A stretch of 6,781 nt of DNA, taken from Phascolarctobacterium sp. GTDB taxonomy: Bacteria; Bacillota; Negativicutes; Acidaminococcales; Acidaminococcaceae. The notes beneath the pieces were generated by a model, which did not search any database, was not told where the DNA came from, and was given only the letters and a program-made list of their open reading frames with translations. Of the stretch, positions 1 to 5,141 are shown one piece after another. The DNA is taken from NCBI GenBank assembly GCA_019417125.1, contig DXVZ01000124.1:1-6781 (forward strand). Reading direction: 5' to 3'. A program made the translations under genes and the position numbers. How positions within the stretch are numbered: position 1 is the first letter of the stretch; the number at the start of each line of letters is the position of its first letter.

Positions 1-53
1 GCGCTTGAATGGCATTCAAGAGGTCAGCGGTTCGATCCCGCTTATCTCCACCA
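1..53 (+). tRNA. tRNA-Ala (GGC anticodon), 5' end cut off by the window
   Basis: The 3' two thirds of a tRNA fold cleanly. The anticodon stem CTTGA/TCAAG (4-8, 16-20) encloses the 7-nt loop ATGGCAT with anticodon GGC at 11-13. The variable loop AGGTC is at 21-25. The T arm AGCGG-TTCGATC-CCGCT spans 26-42. The acceptor 3' strand TATCTCC is at 43-49, with discriminator A50 and encoded CCA at 51-53. GGC reads alanine codons GCC/GCU. The D arm and acceptor 5' strand lie outside the window, so integrity of the whole gene is assumed. The 3' end overlaps the recombinase gene on the other strand by 12 bases, and the shared end is the probable attachment site. Confidence 0.95.
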
Positions 54-88
54 ATCGTTCATAATACGAACACTTACTTCTTTCGTAT
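21..88. other. Presumed attachment site (attL) at the tRNA 3' end
   Basis: A large serine recombinase gene ends inside the tRNA 3' end, the arrangement expected where an element has integrated into a tRNA gene. Just beyond the tRNA is an inverted repeat, ATACGAA (64-70) and TTCGTAT (82-88) with an 11-base spacer, which could be part of a recombinase-binding arm. The crossover dinucleotide cannot be located, because the partner site is not in this window: I found no second copy of the tRNA 3' end. The boundaries given are therefore approximate and inferred. Confidence 0.4.
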
Positions 89-1526
89 CCGAAAGAGCAG
101 GTGTTGCGGTGTAATTGAATCTGACAGTGACTAAATAGTTGCTGTCAGATTCTTTTTTTATTACAGCTTCCCTTAAAAGTGTATTTAAAACCGCTTCACG
201 CGCTTTGGCTGGCTCCATATGGCGAAATTGCGACAAAAAGAATGCAATGTGCTGCTTTGTGATTTTAAACGGTTCAGTAAGGATTTTTTCGTGTGCAATG
301 GCTTGTTCAATGAGTTTTAATTCAGCTTCATATTTTTGAACTGTTCTCGTTACAGTTTCGGAAATTAAACCTGTTTCCAATGCTTTAGTTAAGTTAGCGA
401 TTTTCTTTTCGGTATCTTTTTTCTGTAATTCTAGTTCTTTAATGCGCGGGTTTTCTTCCTGCTGCTGGCTTATCTTAAAGGCCTGTTCTGCAATTATATC
501 AATATTTTCGTCAGATGATAATACATCTATTGCTGCTTCAAAAACTGCATCCTCAAGCTCATCACGGTTAATGTAGCCGATTTGGCAGGCAGTGTTGTGC
601 CGGCGTGTATTATAGCAGCCGTAATAAAAATACTTTTGGCTGTTGCGGCTGGTGCCGGATATACCTACCATGTTGCCGCCGCATTCGGCGCATTTTAATT
701 TTGTAGTAAGTAAAAATATATCGCTTTTTCTGTTCACGGCGTTTTTCTCTCTCTTTCTGGCAGCTATGCGGCGCTGGCATGTTTCAAAAGTTAACTTGTC
801 AACAAGAGGCGGTACTGCGTTTTCGATAACAATATCATTCCACTTAAAAGTGCCTATATAAACCGGGTTAACAATCATCCGCTGAAAGCTGCTGCGGTTA
901 AATTTGTTGCGCAGGCTTGTCTTGTAATTAAGGCTGTTTAAATAATCTATAATGCTTTGAATTTTTTCACCACGCGCAAAACGTATAAAAATTATGGTAA
1001 CGGCGCGCCCGGCAACGGGGTCGGGGATTAAGTGCTTTTGCGCATCAACCTTGTAACCGAAAGGAATACGCCCGGAAGCCCAACGCGCAGCCAAAGCGTT
1101 TTCTGTCATGCCGCGTTTTACTTTTTGCGCCAGCTCCACGCTGTAATATTCTGCCATGCCTTCCAATACGCTTTCTAAAATAATGCCGGCAGGGTCATTG
1201 GTAATATTTTCTTTTGCCGATAACACTTTTACGCCGTTCTTTTTCAGCTTCATTTTGTAAAAGGCGCTGTCGTAACGGTTCCTTGCAAAACGGTCCAGCT
1301 GATAAACAATAACGTAATCAAAAGCCTGCTTACTGCTGTCGGCAATCATTTTTAAAAAGCCCGGCCTGTCATCTGTTTTGGCGCTTAAAGCGCGGTCAAT
1401 GTAGGTGTTAATGATATCAATGTTTTGCGCTTTGGCAAATGCCTTACATTCTCTTAACTGCCCTTCGATGCTTTCTTCACGCTGATGGTTGGAAGAATAG
1501 CGTGCGTAAATTACTCCGTTTGCCAT
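42..1526 (-). CDS. Large serine recombinase (site-specific integrase)
   Basis: Cuts and rejoins DNA through a 5'-phosphoserine intermediate to integrate and excise the element. In the 494-aa product the N-terminal resolvase domain (about 4-150) carries VIYARYSS with the probable nucleophile Ser11, and YQLDRFAR (75-82). A Recombinase domain (about 155-260) includes the GRIPFGY motif. A zinc ribbon has Cys279, Cys282, Cys304 and Cys314, followed by a coiled coil (about 355-415). Length and order fit the large serine integrases. I chose ATG at 1524-1526 because it puts Ser11 where the family has it and has GAAAGG upstream, though 13 bases away. A GTG at 1577 would add 17 residues without a ribosome binding site and would start inside a palindrome. 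The last codons, for WWR, and the stop lie in the tRNA gene. It reads divergently from the phosphatase. Confidence 0.95.
   Translation of the reverse strand: MANGVIYARYSSNHQREESIEGQLRECKAFAKAQNIDIINTYIDRALSAKTDDRPGFLKMIADSSKQAFDYVIVYQLDRFARNRYDSAFYKMKLKKNGVKVLSAKENITNDPAGIILESVLEGMAEYYSVELAQKVKRGMTENALAARWASGRIPFGYKVDAQKHLIPDPVAGRAVTIIFIRFARGEKIQSIIDYLNSLNYKTSLRNKFNRSSFQRMIVNPVYIGTFKWNDIVIENAVPPLVDKLTFETCQRRIAARKREKNAVNRKSDIFLLTTKLKCAECGGNMVGISGTSRNSQKYFYYGCYNTRRHNTACQIGYINRDELEDAVFEAAIDVLSSDENIDIIAEQAFKISQQQEENPRIKELELQKKDTEKKIANLTKALETGLISETVTRTVQKYEAELKLIEQAIAHEKILTEPFKITKQHIAFFLSQFRHMEPAKAREAVLNTLLREAVIKKESDSNYLVTVRFNYTATPALSDTKEVSVRIMNDWWR
117..159 (+). terminator. Strong intrinsic terminator for tRNA transcription, inside the recombinase gene
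   Basis: GAATCTGACAG (117-127) pairs perfectly with CTGTCAGATTC (142-152). Two G-U wobbles and ACT/AGT then extend the stem to 16 pairs around an AAAT loop, and seven T follow at 153-159. The T run is on the plus strand only, so it stops transcription leaving the tRNA gene and not that of the recombinase. The same bases encode recombinase residues of about 456-470 on the minus strand. Confidence 0.85.
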
Positions 1527-1556
1527 AAAAAAATACCAGCCTTTCTTTTTTTGTTT

Positions 1557-1588
1557 AAACCATTTTCGTAATATCACGAAAATGGTTT
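1557..1588. repeat. Perfect 13-bp-arm palindrome between divergent genes (possible operator)
   Basis: AAACCATTTTCGT (1557-1569) and ACGAAAATGGTTT (1576-1588) are exact reverse complements around the 6-base spacer AATATC. It sits 30 bases upstream of the recombinase ATG and touches the -35 of the divergent promoter. A dimeric regulator or the recombinase itself could bind here. The core TTTCGTG is shared with the operator at 4533-4562, which also has a 6-base spacer, so the element's XRE repressor is a candidate ligand. It has no T run, so a terminator is unlikely. Confidence 0.7.
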
Positions 1589-1617
1589 TGTATATTAAGG
1601 CCGGTATATGCTATAAT
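1588..1617 (+). promoter_or_regulatory. Sigma-70 promoter for the phosphatase transcript
   Basis: TTGTAT (1588-1593) and a perfect TATAAT (1612-1617) are separated by 18 bases, and TGC before the -10 makes it an extended -10. The start would be near 1624, just where a structured leader begins. The -35 abuts the palindrome at 1557-1588, so a protein bound there would probably block it. Confidence 0.75.
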
Positions 1618-1623
1618 AATAGC

Positions 1624-1694
1624 GTAATCCAGCCTTATAATTAGCGTTGTAAAGGGATTACATCAGCCGTTCAGGGGTAGGAGCCTGGGCGGCT
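1624..1694 (+). ncRNA. Candidate structured leader RNA upstream of the HAD phosphatase
   Basis: Two well-formed hairpins begin at the predicted transcription start. In the first, GTAATCC (1624-1630) pairs with GGATTAC (1655-1661). After an AGCC/AG internal loop, TTATAA (1635-1640) pairs with TTGTAA (1647-1652) around TTAGCG. In the second, AGCCGTTCAGG (1665-1675) pairs with CCTGGGCGGCT (1684-1694), with two G-U pairs, around the purine-rich loop GGTAGGAG. No T run follows, so it is not a terminator, and the RNA should continue 50 bases into the phosphatase gene. I do not recognise a known riboswitch class. It could be a cis-regulator, a processed small RNA or a protein-binding leader. Confidence 0.5.
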
Positions 1695-1744
1695 ATTTAA
1701 ATATGGTAAAACTAAAAAGTTAATTTACAAAAGGATGTGATAAA

Positions 1745-2659
1745 ATGGCAAATATAATAGCTGTTGTATGGGATTTTGATAAAACTTTGGTAGATGGATA
1801 TATGCAGGACCCTATTTTTCAAGCCTATAACGTTGATTCAAAAAAATTTTGGAGCGAAGTTAACGCTCTGCCTGCAAAATATAAAAAAGAACAAAATGTA
1901 AAGGTTAACCCAGATACAATTTATTTAAACCATTTTATTAATTATGTGAAATCCGGAAAATTCAGTGGGCTTAGTAATGCTAAACTACGTGAATTTGGTA
2001 AAAAACTAAAGTTTTATAACGGAATACCTGAAATTTTTGAAAAGGCTAAAAACATTATTGAGAATAATGAAATATATAAAGAATATGATATTAAGGTAGA
2101 ACACTATATAGTTAGCACCGGAATGAGCGAAGTAATAAAGGGCTCATGTGTTATGGACTATGTAGAGGGTGTTTGGGGGTGTGAATTAATCGAAGCCCCT
2201 AATAAAGACGGTATGATGGAAATCAGTGAAATTGGTTATACTATTGATAATACAACTAAAACACGAGCTTTATTTGAAATCAACAAGGGTGTAAATGTAA
2301 GAGAAGACATAGAAGTTAATACTAAAATTCCAGAAGAGTATAGGCGTGTACATTTTATAAATATGATTTATGTAGCTGACGGTCCAAGCGATATACCTGC
2401 ATTTTCTTTAGTTAACAAAAATAAAGGCGCGACATTTGCTATTTACCCAAAGGGAAATTTGGAAGCTATGAAACAAGTTGAAAGAATGCGTGAAGAAGGC
2501 AGGGTAAATATGTATGCCGAAGCAGATTATAGCGAGAATACAACTGCTTGCATGTGGTTGTGCAGTAAGATAACAGAATTTGCAGATAGAATAAGAGACG
2601 AAGAGCGTGAAAAAATAGCTAAAGCTGCTTCAAAAACTACGCCAAAACATTTGGTATAA
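1745..2659 (+). CDS. HAD-superfamily hydrolase, phosphoserine-phosphatase-like
   Basis: Likely a cytosolic Mg-dependent phosphohydrolase that works through an aspartyl-phosphate intermediate. The 304-aa product has all the HAD motifs: I, WDFDKT with nucleophile Asp10 and general acid Asp12; II, VSTG with Ser124; III, a plausible Lys172; and IV, ADGPSD with Asp212 and Asp216. The long insert between motifs I and II (about 16-120) forms a helical cap of the type that selects the substrate, which I cannot predict. The basic, Lys/Glu-rich C-terminal tail has no recognisable domain. The ATG follows AAGGATGTGA at good spacing. It is transcribed alone, from the promoter at 1588-1617 through a structured leader to the terminator at 2674-2708. 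In an element this suggests cargo, but a defence role is only inference. Confidence 0.85.
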   Translation: MANIIAVVWDFDKTLVDGYMQDPIFQAYNVDSKKFWSEVNALPAKYKKEQNVKVNPDTIYLNHFINYVKSGKFSGLSNAKLREFGKKLKFYNGIPEIFEKAKNIIENNEIYKEYDIKVEHYIVSTGMSEVIKGSCVMDYVEGVWGCELIEAPNKDGMMEISEIGYTIDNTTKTRALFEINKGVNVREDIEVNTKIPEEYRRVHFINMIYVADGPSDIPAFSLVNKNKGATFAIYPKGNLEAMKQVERMREEGRVNMYAEADYSENTTACMWLCSKITEFADRIRDEEREKIAKAASKTTPKHLV

Positions 2660-2673
2660 ATTTTTATAATCAG

Positions 2674-2708
2674 TCCCTCGGTGTTGGTAGCGCCGGGGGA
2701 TTTTTATT
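2674..2708 (+). terminator. Intrinsic terminator of the phosphatase gene
   Basis: TCCCTCGGTG (2674-2683) pairs with CGCCGGGGGA (2691-2700), 10 pairs including two G-U, around a 7-base loop. TTTTTATT follows, and the hairpin lies 14 bases after the phosphatase stop. Confidence 0.92.
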
Positions 2709-2741
2709 AACTGATTGATTTAACTTTTAAAATTTACTTAT

Positions 2742-2771
2742 CGTTTTGCCAACGTCGGCAAAATGTTTTTT
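2742..2771 (+). terminator. Second, backup terminator between convergent genes
   Basis: CGTTTTGCC (2742-2750) pairs with GGCAAAATG (2757-2765) around AACGTC, followed by six T. The T run is downstream only on the plus strand, so it protects the abi gene from read-through from the phosphatase side. No equally clear terminator is visible for the abi transcript. Confidence 0.55.
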
Positions 2772-2796
2772 AGAATATTGCCGTTGTTTTTATAAA

Positions 2797-3756
2797 TTAT
2801 TTTTGCTCTATTTTGTCAACATTATCATGCCAATTTTCAGGAAAGCCCAGTTCTTTTAGAATATCGTTTATTGAAATGGTTGTTAATTTATTGCCAAGAG
2901 TTCTGATTCGCTTTTTGAATGTATTATGTAAAATAGCATATTCGTTGCGGCTTATAAAACACTGAAGCTCAAGGAATACTGAATAGGCGCTGCGCCTGTC
3001 ATCGTTTGTGCTGATACCGTATTTATCATGCAGGGGATGCCAATGTTTGGTACTTTGACGGCAGCGGAAACCTAACAGCCTGTTGTTGTGGGCACAAATA
3101 TTTCGGATTTCATTCATGTTATCGAGAAAACTGTTTAATGTTTCCGGTGGAAATGGCGCGGTATTATCTGGAATATTTTGATTGATAAAGCCTATAAAAT
3201 CTTTGGCTATTTTGTTTTGCAAAGTTTTTGTAGTATGCAGTAATAAATGCCGTAATTCACCAAAATTAACGTAGTTAATTAAAACCCAAATAGGAACTTG
3301 GTTATATTTTTTTACATAGTGGGCAATGCTGCCGTTTTTATGATAGTTATTGTGTTTAAGTATAGTTTGGGAAAGATTGGATATAGTTTTTGTGGCTGAA
3401 AGTATACGGTTCTGCTCGTAGCACTTTATGTTCAGGTAAGCATAAGGTTCGTTTTGATACATCTCTGCAAAACGGTATGCAAAAATGGACCTTAAATGTG
3501 TTTCGGCTTCTAATATCGCTAAAAGCAATGTTTGCTTAAATTCACGTTCAAAAACATATAAGCTTGTAATTTCGTCAAAATTTGTACCTGCAGTGTAGTT
3601 TTCTCCACTGCGAGGGAAGAAGTTAGCGTAGCCGTTAATAAGATTATAATAATTTTGGCTTAAAAGATATTCTTTAGCGCGTTCTTCGTTGTTAATTACC
3701 AGACCGCGGCTTTTTAAAATATCTATTTGTTCGTCAAGCGTTTTAAAATCTTTCAT
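2797..3756 (-). CDS. abiF: Abi_2/AbiF-family abortive-infection protein (HEPN RNase)
   Basis: Probably a HEPN-fold RNase that shuts down growth during phage infection. The 319-aa product opens with the family's typical start (KDFKTLDEQIDILKSRGLVI, 2-21). It ends its core with the signature RNICAHNNRL, containing the HEPN catalytic pair Arg218-x4-His223. Length and order match AbiD/AbiF proteins of Lactococcus and relatives. From memory, homologues have been described as toxins held in check by a small upstream RNA and as relatives of Cas13. The upstream region here fits: a consensus promoter, a ~74-nt two-hairpin RNA and a terminator directly before the ATG. The ribosome binding site AGGAGG (3766-3771, 9 bases from the ATG) is buried in the 3' arm of that terminator, so expression should need read-through and unfolding. 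The symbol is a family-level assignment. Confidence 0.88.
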   Translation of the reverse strand: MKDFKTLDEQIDILKSRGLVINNEERAKEYLLSQNYYNLINGYANFFPRSGENYTAGTNFDEITSLYVFEREFKQTLLLAILEAETHLRSIFAYRFAEMYQNEPYAYLNIKCYEQNRILSATKTISNLSQTILKHNNYHKNGSIAHYVKKYNQVPIWVLINYVNFGELRHLLLHTTKTLQNKIAKDFIGFINQNIPDNTAPFPPETLNSFLDNMNEIRNICAHNNRLLGFRCRQSTKHWHPLHDKYGISTNDDRRSAYSVFLELQCFISRNEYAILHNTFKKRIRTLGNKLTTISINDILKELGFPENWHDNVDKIEQK

Positions 3757-3793
3757 AAAAAAAGACCTCCTCTGTATAAAAGAGAAGGTCTTT
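3757..3793 (-). terminator. Terminator hairpin that contains the abi ribosome binding site
   Basis: Read on the minus strand, AAAGACCTTCTCT (3793-3781) pairs with AGAGGAGGTCTTT (3773-3761), 13 pairs with one G-U, around TTTATAC. A run of seven T (3763-3757), whose first three also close the stem, ends directly at the abi ATG. The 3' arm contains AGGAGG, so the same helix ends the small RNA and hides the ribosome binding site of any read-through mRNA. Confidence 0.92.
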
Positions 3794-3830
3794 CCGTACC
3801 GCTCCCCGTAGGGAATACGGCGCTATTCTT
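3757..3830 (-). ncRNA. abiF-type small RNA (putative RNA antitoxin)
   Basis: The RNA should start near 3830, 7 bases after a consensus -10, and end in the T run at 3757-3763. It has two hairpins. In the first, CCGTA (3820-3816) pairs with TACGG (3798-3794). TTCCC (3815-3811) then pairs with GGGAG (3806-3802) around a UACG tetraloop (UNCG class, C-G closed), leaving a 3-base CGG bulge on the 3' side. One base later comes the 13-bp terminator hairpin. A conserved abiF RNA motif upstream of Abi_2 genes has been described (recalled, not searched here), and this RNA matches it in position and size. The likely role is to bind and neutralise the HEPN protein. A purely cis-acting leader is the alternative. 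Confidence 0.75.
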
Positions 3831-3836
3831 TTCTCT

Positions 3837-3865
3837 ATTATACGTATGTATTAGTTTTATGTCAA
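3837..3865 (-). promoter_or_regulatory. Perfect consensus sigma-70 promoter of the abi small RNA
   Basis: On the minus strand TTGACA (3865-3860) and TATAAT (3842-3837) both match the consensus 6/6, with a 17-base spacer. Such strength is unusual before a toxic gene, but it makes sense if the main product is the short antitoxin RNA. Confidence 0.93.
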
Positions 3866-4023
3866 TGATTTTTTACTTATTGCTGCTTTACGTTTTTATA
3901 TTAGTTGTTTTGATTATACAACACTATTTACATATGCGAAAGAACTTAAGGGGTATGATACGAACCGCTTAAACCCTTACGATTGGTTAATTTTTGTTGG
4001 GTTTTATTTAAAATCCAAAAATA

Positions 4024-4410
4024 TCAACTTACCTGCGCGCCGGATGGAGCGCTTTCTTTATCTTTAAGCTGTTCAACTTCAAAATTTAACTGGTTTTCGA
4101 TACGTTGTTTACCGTCAGCATCAAGCTGGCGGTATTTTTTTATTAATTCTGTTTCGTGTGCAGAATAGTTTTCAAAAGAGGTCTTGTGTGTATTTAATTC
4201 GTTATCAGGTATATTTTCGTTTTTTAATAATTCTACTGGTATTTTTAAAAATGCACATATTTTTATGACACTATCGACAGCAGCTCCGCCTATTGAACCG
4301 TTTAACATTGTTAATAATGTTGAGTAAGGCATATCAATTTTTGCGGCAAAGCTTTTGATATTATAACCTTGTTTTTTTATTAAGAGCTTAATGAAATCTT
4401 CTCTTGTCAT
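4024..4410 (-). CDS. cI-like XRE-family transcriptional repressor
   Basis: A 128-aa DNA-binding protein with an N-terminal helix-turn-helix of the XRE/cI type (about 17-63). The recognition region is around MPYSTLLTMLNG, followed by the typical VIKICAFLKIPVELL. The C-terminal helical segment (about 83-116, with ETELIKKYRQLDADGKQRI) is common in Firmicute phage repressors and probably dimerises. No LexA-type peptidase domain is present, so release from repression would not be by self-cleavage. The start is the ATG at 4408-4410, with AAGGAG 8 bases upstream. A longer reading to 4470 lacks a ribosome binding site and crosses the promoter. It faces the Cro-like gene across a region with three copies of its presumed binding sequence. 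Confidence 0.9.
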   Translation of the reverse strand: MTREDFIKLLIKKQGYNIKSFAAKIDMPYSTLLTMLNGSIGGAAVDSVIKICAFLKIPVELLKNENIPDNELNTHKTSFENYSAHETELIKKYRQLDADGKQRIENQLNFEVEQLKDKESAPSGAQVS

Positions 4411-4430
4411 TGTATTCACTCCTTGAAAAC

Positions 4431-4466
4431 AGAATAACATATAAAACACAAAATTACAAGTTTGAA
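4431..4466 (-). promoter_or_regulatory. Repressor promoter region (two candidate promoters)
   Basis: Two overlapping sigma-70-like options exist on the minus strand: TTGTAA (4459-4454) with TATTCT (4436-4431) and a TG extension, or TTCAAA (4466-4461) with TATATG (4443-4438). Both have 17-base spacers and 4/6 matches per box. The half-site at 4444-4455 lies in the spacer of either, so self-regulation by the repressor is likely. Confidence 0.4.
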
Positions 4467-4476
4467 GCACGAAATT
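4444..4476. promoter_or_regulatory. Two repressor half-sites in tandem
   Basis: AAACACAAAATT (4444-4455) and AAGCACGAAATT (4465-4476) match the left half of the palindromic operator, AAACACGAAATT (4538-4549), at 11/12 positions each, in the same orientation. They are 21 bases apart, two helical turns, as expected for cooperative binding on one face of the DNA. The role is inferred from repetition and position. Confidence 0.5.
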
Positions 4477-4500
4477 TTAGTATTGAATGATTGAAAAATA

Positions 4501-4529
4501 TTGACAATAATGAAATAACGTGCTATATT
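4501..4529 (+). promoter_or_regulatory. Early promoter for the Cro-like operon
   Basis: TTGACA (4501-4506, 6/6) and TATATT (4524-4529, 5/6) are 17 bases apart, with TGC before the -10. Transcription would start near 4536, inside the operator at 4533-4562, so repressor bound there blocks initiation. Confidence 0.88.
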
Positions 4530-4532
4530 GTG

Positions 4533-4562
4533 TTTGTAAACACGAAATTCCGTGTTTACAAA
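4533..4562. promoter_or_regulatory. Main operator: perfect 12-bp-arm palindrome
   Basis: TTTGTAAACACG (4533-4544) and CGTGTTTACAAA (4551-4562) are exact reverse complements around AAATTC. It covers the start point of the early promoter and lies between the divergent cI-like and Cro-like genes, the standard position of a phage operator. Confidence 0.85.
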
Positions 4563-4594
4563 ATGATTGTAAGCAGTGAGGTGAATTACTGAAG

Positions 4595-4813
4595 ATGTAT
4601 CCGCAAGTAGATATTGAGCTTGTTAAATCTAAAATGACACGTAAGGATTTGGCAGCGAAGACTGGTATTTCTTACAACACATTGCTTTTAAAACTTGCTG
4701 GTAAAAGCATTATTACCCTTGGCGAGGCTTTCGCTATCAGAGATGCTTTGGCAAGCGATATAAAAATTGAAGATTTATTTAGAGCTGATACGCGCGAAGC
4801 CAAAACCGGTTGA
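4595..4813 (+). CDS. Cro-like small XRE helix-turn-helix protein
   Basis: A 72-aa protein that is nearly all one helix-turn-helix domain (about 8-62). MTRKDLAAKTGISYNTLLLK (14-33) gives helices 2 and 3, followed by ITLGEAFAIRDAL and a short tail ending in EAKTG. It resembles the small Cro-type or antirepressor partners seen opposite cI-like genes in Firmicute prophages and elements. It is first in the transcript from 4501-4529, with GAGGTGA about 10 bases before the ATG. It should compete with the repressor for the operators and help commit the element to its active state. A role as excision activator is possible, as small early regulators sometimes do this. Confidence 0.88.
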   Translation: MYPQVDIELVKSKMTRKDLAAKTGISYNTLLLKLAGKSIITLGEAFAIRDALASDIKIEDLFRADTREAKTG

Positions 4814-4840
4814 AGGGAGGTGTGAGGGATAAATCGGGAA

Positions 4841-5059
4841 ATGTCTCTTGAAGCTGAATCAGAAAACGCAATAAGCAAAATGGCTTTAAGCAAACAGGAG
4901 TTAGAAAATAAAGCCTTATCCACAGCAGATAAGGCTTTAAAAGAATTGAATGATTTTATGTTTTTGCGGTTAGCAGACGCAGGCACTGTTGAGCGGCTTA
5001 CAAGTATAGTTGCCAACGTTGCTGCACTGCTAAAAGAGCTAAGATTGCGGAGTAGTTAA
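4841..5059 (+). CDS. Small helical protein of unknown function
   Basis: A 72-aa product that I do not recognise. It is predicted almost wholly helical, with charged heptad-like stretches (about 14-40), a middle segment with aromatic residues, and a leucine-rich C-terminus (VANVAALLKELRLRS). There is no signal peptide or membrane segment. It starts 27 bases after the Cro-like gene and probably shares its transcript. The ribosome binding site is odd: the strong GGGAGGTG (4815-4822) is about 18 bases from the ATG, and only GGGAA lies close. An in-frame ATA at 4829, the correct distance from GGAGG, is a possible but rare start that would add four residues. The frame opens right after a stop at 4823. 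Confidence 0.65.
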   Translation: MSLEAESENAISKMALSKQELENKALSTADKALKELNDFMFLRLADAGTVERLTSIVANVAALLKELRLRSS

Positions 5060-5141
5060 ACTGTGCAAGTATTTTAATCGTATTTTTGCCTGTTCTAAAA
5101 TATTCCGTAAAACTGTTTTGGGCTGAGGTGGTGAAAGTGGA

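Noticed and set aside
139..861. Plus-strand open frames within the recombinase gene
   Set aside because: They lie opposite a long conserved recombinase frame, have no ribosome binding site or recognisable domain, and are explained as shadows.
1527..1577. Upstream GTG start extending the recombinase by 17 residues
   Set aside because: It has no ribosome binding site, lies in the palindrome, and would move the catalytic serine to position 28, later than usual for the family.
3870..4023. Possible terminator for the repressor gene (AAACCC...GGGTTT)
   Set aside because: The arms are only 6 bp with a 22-base loop, and no T run follows on the minus strand.
4411..4470. Longer start for the cI-like repressor
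   Set aside because: It crosses the promoter and operator region, whereas the ATG at 4408-4410 has a well-placed AAGGAG and gives a normal N-terminus.
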